From contig NZ_SRZM01000309.1 of assembly GCF_019402445.1 (NCBI RefSeq), forward strand, positions 1 through 8,015: a stretch of 8,015 nucleotides of DNA, written 5' to 3'. Shown here in pieces: positions 1 through 5,465 of this stretch. The notes beneath the pieces were generated by a model. That model ran no database searches. It was not told the origin of the DNA and worked only from the letters and a program-made list of their open reading frames with translations. The position numbers and the translations under genes are program-made. Numbering within the stretch: position 1 is the stretch's first letter; each line of letters begins with the position of its first letter. The stretch comes from Brachyspira pilosicoli (GTDB lineage Bacteria > Spirochaetota > Brachyspiria > Brachyspirales > Brachyspiraceae).

Positions 1-150
1 ATAATTTGTAATTTTATTATTAACTTCTTCTATATTCATGCCAAATTTAAGGGTTTTATATCCGTCCAAATTAAAAAACTCTGGAAGCCCTTTTAATTGT
101 GCAAATAGAAAGTTGCTGAAAATAAAAATAATTACAAAAACTTTATACAT
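1..150 (-). CDS. Exported protein of unknown function, N-terminal 50 residues only
   Basis: A reading frame opens at an ATG (148-150, minus strand) and runs without a stop off the left edge, so only the first 50 residues are visible. They begin MYKVFVIIFIFSNFLFAQ: a lysine, a hydrophobic core and an A-Q junction at residues 17/18 that fits signal peptidase I cleavage. The product is therefore probably periplasmic or outer-membrane. The mature start (LKGLPEFFNLDGYKTLKFGM) is not a family I recognise. The ATG lies 6 nt after the stop of the LOG-family gene, so it is likely the third gene of the ybjQ-log transcript. The A-rich upstream bases show no clear Shine-Dalgarno, so translation may depend on coupling to the preceding gene. 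Short length limits confidence. Confidence 0.7.
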   Translation of the reverse strand, partial: MYKVFVIIFIFSNFLFAQLKGLPEFFNLDGYKTLKFGMNIEEVNNKITNY

Positions 151-156
151 AATTTT

Positions 157-813
157 TTATTTTTTATAAAAATTATTAATTATACTAAGCACTTCTTTAG
201 GGTCATCAGTGTGATGCATAAGATTTAAATCATCTTTGTCTATATACTTCTCATTAATCATATCTTTTTCTATCCAATTCATAAGCCCAGTATAGAATTT
301 TTTATCAAATACTATTATAGGTATTTTGTTTAATACTTTAGTTTGTACTAGAGTAAGTGTTTCAAACATTTCATCCATAGTACCAAATCCACCAGGAAAT
401 ACTACTAAAGCTTTAGCATATTTAACAAACATCACTTTTCTAGCAAAGAAATATCTAAACTTAATTTCCTCTTTTACATAGGGATTAGTTTTCTGTTCAA
501 AAGGTAATTCTATGCATAAACCAATAGAGTTTCCATTAGCATCAAAAGCTCCTTTGTTTCCAGCTTCCATTATTCCAGGACCGCCTCCTGTTATAATATC
601 ATATTTATTTTCTGCTAATAATTTTGCAGTTTCATAAGCTAATTTATAATGCGGATGGTCAGGTTTTGTTCTTGCACTTCCAAAAATTGTAACGGCATTG
701 TTGTATATAGACATAGTTTCAAAACCATCAACAAACTCTCCCATTATTCTAAATATACGCCATGCCTCTTCATTCATATCTAAATCTTCAAATTCTGTGC
801 TTTGTCTTCTCAT
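157..813 (-). CDS. LOG/TIGR00730-family nucleotide 5'-monophosphate phosphoribohydrolase-like protein
   Basis: A 218-residue cytoplasmic Rossmann-fold protein of the 'lysine decarboxylase-like' LOG family (TIGR00730). Characterised members hydrolyse the N-glycosidic bond of nucleoside monophosphates, releasing ribose 5-phosphate; the plant name LOG comes from cytokinin activation. Visible hallmarks are the first beta strand VTIFGSAR (41-48), the phosphate-binding TGGGPGIMEAGNKGA (75-89), FFARK with the conserved Arg125-Lys126, and the signature PGGFGTMDE (140-148) with its final Glu. Length and motif order are complete. The ATG is preceded by AAAGGAT about 5 nt upstream, which fixes the start. 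It lies 40 nt downstream of the ybjQ-like gene on the same strand. Family assignment is secure. The actual substrate is unknown, and a cytokinin role should not be assumed in a gut-type spirochaete; AMP/IMP-type nucleosidase activity or a housekeeping role is as likely. Confidence 0.92.
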   Translation of the reverse strand: MRRQSTEFEDLDMNEEAWRIFRIMGEFVDGFETMSIYNNAVTIFGSARTKPDHPHYKLAYETAKLLAENKYDIITGGGPGIMEAGNKGAFDANGNSIGLCIELPFEQKTNPYVKEEIKFRYFFARKVMFVKYAKALVVFPGGFGTMDEMFETLTLVQTKVLNKIPIIVFDKKFYTGLMNWIEKDMINEKYIDKDDLNLMHHTDDPKEVLSIINNFYKK

Positions 814-853
814 TTAAAATCCTTTTTTTATTTTTTGTTTTTTAATTAAGTTT

Positions 854-1165
854 TTATTTTAATATAATAGCTGTGCCGTAAGCAACAACCTCTGTAGTGC
901 CTTGCAATACTGAAGAAGTACTGTAATTAACTCCTATTATTGCATTAGCTCCAAGTTTTTTAGCTTCTTCTATCATTCTGTTTGTAGCTATATCTCTTGC
1001 TTCATTTATCATTTCTGTGTAGCTTGTTACTTCTCCGCCAACTAATGTATTTAGAGAAGCTAATATATCTTTTCCTATATGTTTTGATTGTACTATATTA
1101 CCTTTTACTAAACCTAATAATTCATAATTGTTTGTAGGTAAATAGTCTACGCTAAAAATTTGCAT
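854..1165 (-). CDS. YbjQ/UPF0145 family protein
   Basis: A 103-residue protein with the complete YbjQ/UPF0145 (Pfam PF01906, 'putative heavy-metal-binding') pattern. It has an early strand ending in GLVKGNIV (18-25), the block LVGGEVTSYTEMINEARDIA (41-60), the helix and turn MIEEAKKLGANAIIGVNY (64-81), and the closing strand TEVVAYGTAI (91-100). Family members are small cytoplasmic proteins that form pentamers; their biochemical role is not established despite the metal-binding label, and no Cys/His metal cluster is visible here. An AAAGGAT Shine-Dalgarno lies about 9 nt upstream of the ATG. It is the first gene of the leftward group ybjQ-LOG-exported protein, with a candidate -10 box about 30 nt upstream of its start. 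Confidence 0.92.
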   Translation of the reverse strand: MQIFSVDYLPTNNYELLGLVKGNIVQSKHIGKDILASLNTLVGGEVTSYTEMINEARDIATNRMIEEAKKLGANAIIGVNYSTSSVLQGTTEVVAYGTAIILK

Positions 1166-1193
1166 ATTTGTTTTATCCTTTTTTATGTTTTTT

Positions 1194-1223
1194 ATTATAT
1201 TGTATTATGTTAATTAGTCGGAA
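1194..1223 (-). promoter_or_regulatory. Candidate promoter for the leftward ybjQ-LOG operon
   Basis: On the minus strand a perfect TATAAT (1194-1199) lies upstream of the ybjQ Shine-Dalgarno, giving a predicted leader of about 20 nt. The best -35 match at 18-nt spacing is TTCCGA (1218-1223), only 3 of 6 consensus bases. In DNA this AT-rich a lone -10 match is weak evidence. The support is mainly its placement in the divergent intergenic region at the right distance from the start codon. Confidence 0.28.
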
Positions 1224-1232
1224 ATTAGTATC

Positions 1233-1262
1233 TTAACTTGATTATTTTTAAGTTTGTATAAT
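1233..1262 (+). promoter_or_regulatory. Candidate promoter for the membrane protein-antiporter operon
   Basis: A perfect TATAAT at 1257-1262 is preceded by TTAACT (1233-1238, 4 of 6 consensus -35 bases) at 18-nt spacing. Transcription would start near 1269, leaving a leader of about 55 nt before the ATG at 1325. It is the best candidate between the divergent genes. A TTGATT at 1238-1243 looks better as a -35 but sits only 13 nt from the -10, too close to be used with it. Confidence 0.4.
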
Positions 1263-1324
1263 TTGAATTTAATTAAAAATATTATTATAATAAATACTAT
1301 TAAAATAATAATAGGTGTTTTATT

Positions 1325-1921
1325 ATGAAAGCTAATACTATAAAAAATGTCTTTACAATGGCTAGTTTATATTTTTTAAAGAATCTTTTAAATATTTCTT
1401 GCAAACTTTTACCTATGCTTATAATAGCATTAAGTTTATTAAACTTGAGCAATACTATTGTTTTTAATTGGAGAGATATTGTACTGTTATTAATTTTGGA
1501 AGCGATTTTAATTGTTGGTACTATTATTTTTTATTCACTATTTTTTAAGAAAGAAAAAAATGATAATATAGAGAATAAAGAAAATACTGAAAGCCCTTCC
1601 GAAGACAATTCAAAAACAAATGAAGTAACCACACAAACAAAAAATAAATTACCTATTCTAAATATAGCAGTTGCTTTTTTAACATTTTTAACTTTTATAT
1701 TTATAATACTAAAGCTTTTTAATGCGGTTACATGGAGTTGGGTTTGGGTATTATTTCCATTATGGTTTTCTACGGCTTTAATAATAGCAATACTTATAAT
1801 ATTTATAATTTATTTAATAATATCTCTTATAGCTAAAAAAAATAATAAGAACGAAAAAACTAATAATATAGAATCTGATAATAATACAGAAAATAATAAT
1901 AATTCAGAATTAAACAATTAA
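1325..1921 (+). CDS. Small multi-pass membrane protein, Fragile-X-F/Tmemb_185A-like motif
   Basis: A 198-residue membrane protein with about four hydrophobic segments (roughly 24-45, 50-74, 110-132 and 138-170). A charged, Asn/Glu-rich linker (75-108) separates the two halves, and the C-terminal tail (171-198) is rich in Asn. The second half carries LKLFNAVTWSWVWVLFPLWF (129-148), which resembles the tryptophan-rich signature of bacterial proteins annotated 'transmembrane Fragile-X-F protein' (Tmemb_185A, PF10269). That match is from recall. No catalytic motif is visible and the function is unknown. AGGTG at 1313-1317, 7 nt before the ATG, fixes the start. The stop lies 15 nt before the antiporter gene, so the two are probably cotranscribed. 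The low-complexity tail is typical of AT-rich genomes and may tolerate variation. Confidence 0.8.
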   Translation: MKANTIKNVFTMASLYFLKNLLNISCKLLPMLIIALSLLNLSNTIVFNWRDIVLLLILEAILIVGTIIFYSLFFKKEKNDNIENKENTESPSEDNSKTNEVTTQTKNKLPILNIAVAFLTFLTFIFIILKLFNAVTWSWVWVLFPLWFSTALIIAILIIFIIYLIISLIAKKNNKNEKTNNIESDNNTENNNNSELNN

Positions 1922-1936
1922 AGGATAATTTAATAA

Positions 1937-2941
1937 ATGACAAATATTTTATTATATATAGTTTTTACAGTTGCTGGAATACTTCTTTTATATCTTGGCG
2001 GTACATATATAGTTGATGGGAGCGTAATGATTGCAAATAAATTAAAAATTCCTCCTATAGTAATAGGGCTTACTGTTGTTGCAATGGGTACATCTATGCC
2101 TGAGCTTTTTGTTAGTTTATTTGGTGCTGTGAGGGGAGAGAGTGCTATTGCTGTTGGTAATGTTATTGGGAGCAATATATTTAATATAGTATTTGTGCTT
2201 GGGGTATCTGCTTTGTTTATGGATATGGCTGCGGGTAAAAAATCTTATCATGTATCTATGCTTTCTATGTTTATAATGTATGCTGTATTACTTATTACTT
2301 TATTTAATTTTAACACTAAGAGTTTAATTGGTGATAAGATATCTGTTGTAGAGGGTGTAATACTTTTAGTTTTGCTATGTGTATATGTTTATTATTTATA
2401 TACTGTTGTCTCTAAGGATAAAGATGAGCTTGCTATATTTGAAAAAGAGGTGTCATCATCTACAAAGACATATAGTATATCTAGGGCTATATTTAAAATT
2501 GTGCTATCAATATTTGCTCTTGCTGTGGGTTCTGATATATTTTTGAAAGGTGTTACTGGAATATTTAGAAATTTCATAAGCGAGCATATTATTGGTTTTA
2601 TAGTTGTTGCTGTTGGCACAAGCATACCAGAGTTAGTTACAAGTGTGATAGCTGCTTCAAAGAAAGAGGCTGATATATCTATAGGAAACATTGTTGGAAG
2701 CAATATTTTTAATGTTGGTGCTGTGCTTGGCATATCTTCTATAGCTTCATTTAAGTTTGGAGGAATAGTTTTACCTGCTGCACAAAATTATTTAATAGAC
2801 TATATTATTATGGTTTTAAGCGGTTTAATATTATTGTTATTTACTTTTAGAGGAAGAAGTTTAACAAAGGTAAAGGGAATTATATTTTTAGTAGTGTATA
2901 TATTTTATGTATTATACTTATTAAAAACTACTTCTGTGTAA
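1937..2941 (+). CDS. CaCA-family calcium/sodium (cation) antiporter, YrbG-like
   Basis: A 334-residue inner-membrane K+-independent Ca2+/Na+ exchanger-type protein (TIGR00367, CaCA superfamily), about the usual length, with some ten hydrophobic segments. The family's two inverted alpha repeats are intact. Alpha-1 is GLTVVAMGTSMPEL (44-57) followed by GNVIGSNIFN (74-83). Alpha-2 is GFIVVAVGTSIPEL (220-233) followed by GNIVGSNIFN (250-259). Glu56 and Glu232 are the expected ion-binding acids. The position I align with Asp240 of Methanocaldococcus NCX_Mj is Asn259. A hydrophilic loop with acidic and lysine residues (about 159-180) splits the halves. The Shine-Dalgarno AAGGAT overlaps the stop of the preceding gene, 10 nt before the ATG, indicating an operon. 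Probable role: export of Ca2+ using a cation gradient; the counter-ion cannot be read from sequence. Confidence 0.93.
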   Translation: MTNILLYIVFTVAGILLLYLGGTYIVDGSVMIANKLKIPPIVIGLTVVAMGTSMPELFVSLFGAVRGESAIAVGNVIGSNIFNIVFVLGVSALFMDMAAGKKSYHVSMLSMFIMYAVLLITLFNFNTKSLIGDKISVVEGVILLVLLCVYVYYLYTVVSKDKDELAIFEKEVSSSTKTYSISRAIFKIVLSIFALAVGSDIFLKGVTGIFRNFISEHIIGFIVVAVGTSIPELVTSVIAASKKEADISIGNIVGSNIFNVGAVLGISSIASFKFGGIVLPAAQNYLIDYIIMVLSGLILLLFTFRGRSLTKVKGIIFLVVYIFYVLYLLKTTSV

Positions 2942-2956
2942 ACATGGTTTAAAAAT

Positions 2957-3112
2957 TATTATTTATGTATATCTAAACAACTATATTATTTTTATATATA
3001 TTTTATCAACTTTTTCCCGCCTTCGCTTTGCGGGCTTCGCCAAAGTTTTCGCCCTTCGGGCACGGAAAGTGCAAGTTTTTAGCTTTATATTTAGATAATT
3101 ATATAAATAATA
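2957..3112. repeat. Inverted-repeat-bounded GC-rich palindromic element
   Basis: An imperfect inverted repeat bounds this block. TATTATTTAT (2957-2966) pairs with ATAAATAATA (3103-3112), and TATCTAAA (2970-2977) pairs with TTTAGATA (3090-3097): 18 pairs interrupted by a 3/5-nt bulge. Inside are AACTT (3008-3012) with AAGTT (3073-3077) and TTTCC (3013-3017) with GGAAA (3064-3068). The core at 3016-3063 is about 65% GC, in stark contrast to its surroundings. It contains CCCGC/GCGGG (3016-3020/3030-3034), GGC-TTC-GCC (3033-3041) and GCCC-TTC-GGGC (3051-3061). No coding frame or target-site duplication is evident. It may be a dispersed non-coding repeat, a MITE-like unit or a structured RNA. Confidence 0.55.
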
Positions 3113-3152
3113 CATTGTATTTTAATTATACATAAGTAATACTTTATTAAAA

Positions 3153-3281
3153 TGCAGTTCTTCGCTAAGCGTATCCGAAGGATATAAGGTTCTTTTATAC
3201 CAATACCACAGGCACTTCCTTCGGTCGTAAAAGAACTGGGGTGCTGCACGGTGTGTACTTCGTTAAGGGCAAAGCCCTGCA
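3153..3281. repeat. Second GC-rich palindromic intergenic block
   Basis: This block is about 49% GC, well above its neighbours. It starts with TGCAG (3153-3157) and ends with the complementary CTGCA (3277-3281). It is packed with short palindromes: CGC-TAA-GCG (3163-3171), TATCC-GAA-GGATA (3172-3184), GTGC-T-GCAC (3241-3249) and AGGGC-AAA-GCCCT (3266-3278). A longer inverted repeat joins GTTCTTTTA (3189-3197) to TAAAAGAAC (3228-3236). CAGTTCTT (3155-3162) can pair with AAGAACTG (3231-3238) instead. It resembles GC-rich dispersed intergenic repeats I associate with Brachyspira, but this is unverified. It lies upstream of the lol promoter, so it is not part of that transcript's leader. Confidence 0.55.
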
Positions 3282-3307
3282 AATATTTAAAATTAAAAAA
3301 TCAATTT

Positions 3308-3336
3308 TTGACAAAGTTAAAAATTTTCAGTATAAT
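3308..3336 (+). promoter_or_regulatory. Perfect-consensus sigma-70 promoter of the lol operon
   Basis: TTGACA (3308-3313) and TATAAT (3331-3336) are both exact consensus hexamers at the optimal 17-nt spacing. Transcription should start near 3343, giving a leader of about 37 nt before the TTG start at 3380. The position rules out the longer reading frame that opens at GTG 3251, because its first 30 codons would lie upstream of the transcript. Such a strong promoter fits constitutive, high expression of an essential lipoprotein-sorting operon. No operator-like symmetry is obvious around it. Confidence 0.85.
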
Positions 3337-3368
3337 TAAACCATCAACTAAATTACTTTTAATTTTTT

Positions 3369-3382
3369 GGAGTTTTCTTTTG
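3369..3382 (+). promoter_or_regulatory. Shine-Dalgarno that selects a TTG start for the LolC/E permease
   Basis: GGAG (3369-3372) lies 7 nt before an in-frame TTG (3380-3382). The next in-frame ATG (3395) has only a weak GAGA at a poorer distance. Starting at TTG gives MRLELMLGVRYLKAKKK, with a short leader before the conserved GxRYL block as in E. coli LolC and LolE. Starting at ATG would remove that leader. Confidence 0.68.
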
Positions 3383-4690
3383 AGATTAGAATTAATGTTA
3401 GGTGTGAGATACCTAAAAGCTAAAAAGAAGTTTTCATTTGTTTCTATAATTACAGTGATATGTATACTAGGCATACTTGTGGGCGATATGGTAATGATTA
3501 CTGTTTTATCTGTTATGAATGGCTTTCAAGATGATATAAGAGATAAAATACTTGGAATGAGGGCTCACATAAATATCAGTGCCTATGGAGATCAGCCTCT
3601 TCTAAACTATGAGTATGTTGTAGATAATATTAAAGACAATAAAGAGATAACTAGTATTTACCCTTATATAGTTCTTCCTTCAATAATGCGTACATATACT
3701 TTTACAACGCTTATTACAGTTCGTTCTTTTGAAGATGATATATTTACAAAAGATAGGGATTTTATTAAGTATTTTAACTTTATTGAGGGTGACAATAAAA
3801 ATTTAGGCACTAATGATGCTTTGATAGGCTCTGAAATGGCAGACGATTATGCTTTATCTGTGGGAGATACTATTGATATAGTTTCTGCTTCTGGAAGTTT
3901 TGAAAAAGGCTTTAGACCTCAAAAGACAACTTTTACAATAAAGGGAATATACAAAACAGGCTACTATGAATATGACAGTAAAATGGTGATAGTGCCTCTA
4001 AAAACAGGTCAAGCAATGCTAGGCTATGAAGGCGGGGTTACAGGTGTAGCTGTAAAAATAAAAAATTTCTTTGATGCTGATAAGGTTGCTAAAAATATAG
4101 ATTTGTCATTAAAGCAGTTTTATAATGTTATGCCTTGGATGCTCTTTGACAGAAACTTTTTTCAAGCACTTCATACAGAAAAACTTATGCTTGGTTTAAT
4201 ATTATCTTTTATTATACTAATAGCAGCTTTAAACATAGCATCAAGCCAGATAATATTTGTTAAAGATAAAAGAAGAGATATTGCTATAATAAAGACTCTT
4301 GGCTTAAGACCTTCAAATGTAGCTAAAGTATTCTTTTTGGAAGGAGCTATAATAGGAGGTGTTGGCACTATTTTGGGAGTGATATTTGGAATACTTCTTG
4401 CAAGTTATGTAAATGAAACTTTAGAGTTTATAAGGGCATTTTTACAGTCTATAGTAAGCATTATATGGTTTATACCAGCACATATAAGTCCTTCTATAAC
4501 TGTGCCTATAGTGCCTGATTTCTTCCCTCCAGATATTTATTATGTAAGCAATGGTCTTCCTTCAATAATTCGTTTTTCACAAGTTTTTATGGTTGCTTCT
4601 ATATCGTTTTTACTTTCTGTTTTATTTGCTATAATACCTGCATATATAGCAAGCAAATATAAACCTGCCGAGGTGTTGAGATATGAATAA
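3380..4690 (+). CDS. lolC: LolC/LolE-type lipoprotein-releasing ABC transporter permease
   Basis: From the TTG start this is a 436-residue inner-membrane permease of the LolC/E (FtsX/MacB-like) family. With LolD it extracts mature lipoproteins from the outer leaflet of the inner membrane and hands them to periplasmic LolA. Visible order: the cytoplasmic entry GVRYLKAKKK (8-17); TM1 about 20-46 running into SVMNGFQDDIRDKI (44-57); a large periplasmic domain (about 50-265); TM2 (270-294); the coupling-helix region VKDKRRDIAIIKTLGLRPS (294-312), which should contact LolD; TM3 (318-343); the periplasmic FPPDIYYVSNGLPSII stretch (382-397); TM4 (401-425); and the family's classic C-terminus PAEVLRYE. 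It is slightly longer than E. coli LolC/LolE, mainly through a Pro/Ile-rich insert around 345-385. It overlaps lolD by 8 nt. Whether it acts as LolC, LolE or a homodimeric LolF cannot be decided here. Confidence 0.88.
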   Translation: MRLELMLGVRYLKAKKKFSFVSIITVICILGILVGDMVMITVLSVMNGFQDDIRDKILGMRAHINISAYGDQPLLNYEYVVDNIKDNKEITSIYPYIVLPSIMRTYTFTTLITVRSFEDDIFTKDRDFIKYFNFIEGDNKNLGTNDALIGSEMADDYALSVGDTIDIVSASGSFEKGFRPQKTTFTIKGIYKTGYYEYDSKMVIVPLKTGQAMLGYEGGVTGVAVKIKNFFDADKVAKNIDLSLKQFYNVMPWMLFDRNFFQALHTEKLMLGLILSFIILIAALNIASSQIIFVKDKRRDIAIIKTLGLRPSNVAKVFFLEGAIIGGVGTILGVIFGILLASYVNETLEFIRAFLQSIVSIIWFIPAHISPSITVPIVPDFFPPDIYYVSNGLPSIIRFSQVFMVASISFLLSVLFAIIPAYIASKYKPAEVLRYE

Positions 4691-5393
4691 TAATATGAAT
4701 AGTAATGTTTCTAATAGAGAAGTTTTAATAACTATAGATAAACTAGTAAAAACATATGTTGGACCTCCAAAGGTTGAAGTATTAAAATCTATAAGTTTGG
4801 ATATTTATAAAAATGAGATATTGGCTATTACTGGGGAATCTGGAAGCGGTAAAACAACGCTTTTAAACCTTATAGGTGGTATAGATGATATTACATCTGG
4901 AAGCATTAATATAAACGGCAACAATATAGGCAAGATGAATGAGGGTCAGTTGGCTAAGTTTAGAAACAAGTCTTTGGGGTATGTGTTTCAATTTCATAAT
5001 TTGCTTGGGGAGTTTAGTGCTATAGAGAATGTAATGATACCTGCTTTAATGTTAAAATATGATAAAAAAAATGCACGCTTAAAGGCAGAAGAATTGCTTG
5101 AGACAGTTGGGCTTAAAGATAGAATGCATCATAGAATAGGGGAGCTTTCTGGAGGAGAGGCACAGAGGGTTGCCATTGCGAGGGCTTTAATTAACAGTCC
5201 TATGGTTGTGTTGGCTGATGAACCTACAGGAAATTTAGATAAGAAAAATGCTGAGATTATTAGAGAGATTTTGTGGGATATGACTAAAAAAACTTCATCT
5301 ACTTTAATAATTGTAACGCATTCTTTATCTATTGCTAGTATGGCTGATAGGAAATTAAGACTAGAATACGGTGAAAAAATAGTAGAATACTGA
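4683..5393 (+). CDS. lolD: LolD lipoprotein-releasing ABC transporter ATPase
   Basis: A 236-residue ABC ATPase that powers the Lol permease. All motifs are intact: Walker A GESGSGKTT (51-59), Q-loop Gln103 in VFQFHNLL (101-108), signature LSGGEAQRVA (155-164), Walker B VVLADEP (175-181) with Asp179 and catalytic Glu180, D-loop GNLD (183-186) and switch His213. The VFQFHNLLGEFSAIENVMIPAL segment matches the LolD/MacB/FtsE branch rather than importer ATPases. The first dozen residues are Asn-rich and poorly conserved, so an ATG at 4695 is a possible alternative start. AGGTG at 4671-4675, 7 nt before the ATG at 4683, favours the first. The 8-nt overlap with the permease stop implies translational coupling and fixed stoichiometry. 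Function is confident from the pairing; the ATPase alone could be MacB-like. Confidence 0.93.
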   Translation: MNNNMNSNVSNREVLITIDKLVKTYVGPPKVEVLKSISLDIYKNEILAITGESGSGKTTLLNLIGGIDDITSGSININGNNIGKMNEGQLAKFRNKSLGYVFQFHNLLGEFSAIENVMIPALMLKYDKKNARLKAEELLETVGLKDRMHHRIGELSGGEAQRVAIARALINSPMVVLADEPTGNLDKKNAEIIREILWDMTKKTSSTLIIVTHSLSIASMADRKLRLEYGEKIVEY

Positions 5394-5465
5394 TATTTTA
5401 ATATTGGCATAATTAATTTTTAGATTTTACTTCCGATAATAAAGTGTATATTTTTTAAGGTTCTA

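Larger units (their letters stand above)
2942..3379. other. 438-nt gene-free region between antiporter and lol operon
   Basis: No supportable gene lies here. From left to right it holds a small TAAAC-ATG-GTTTA palindrome at the antiporter stop (2939-2951), the inverted-repeat element (2957-3112), an AT-rich gap (3113-3152), the second GC-rich block (3153-3281), and the consensus lol promoter with its leader (3308-3379). I find no convincing intrinsic terminator for the antiporter operon. The closest is GCAC-GGAAA-GTGC (3060-3072) followed by AAG and five T, whose 4-bp stem is too weak to call. Short open frames across the GC-rich blocks lack ribosome binding sites and recognisable proteins. 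Confidence 0.7.

Noticed and set aside
157..813. Lysine decarboxylase activity for the LOG-family protein
   Set aside because: The label is a historical misannotation of the PGGxGTxxE family; there is no PLP-binding site.
1930..2733. Open frames on the minus strand opposite the antiporter gene
   Set aside because: They are shadows of a strongly conserved plus-strand gene, with no ribosome sites or family matches.
3016..3080. GC hairpins followed by T-runs as an intrinsic terminator for the antiporter operon
   Set aside because: The strong CCCGC/GCGGG stem is not followed by a T-run, and the stem next to the T-run (GCAC/GTGC) has only 4 bp.
3153..3281. tRNA or other classical structured RNA in the GC-rich block
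   Set aside because: No acceptor, T-loop (GGTTCGANTCC) or anticodon-arm pattern could be assembled, and I recognise no riboswitch core.
2957..3281. CRISPR array or insertion sequence
   Set aside because: There are no regularly spaced direct repeats, no transposase frame and no target-site duplication around the inverted repeats.
3091..3282. Open 63-codon frame on the minus strand across the GC-rich block
   Set aside because: It starts within a palindrome-rich repeat, lacks a Shine-Dalgarno and any recognisable domain, and its C-terminal half is translated AT-rich spacer. It probably reflects the repeat rather than a gene.
3251..3379. N-terminal extension of the permease from a GTG codon inside the GC-rich block
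   Set aside because: It precedes and contains a perfect promoter, has no ribosome site, and its residues do not match LolC/E family N-termini.
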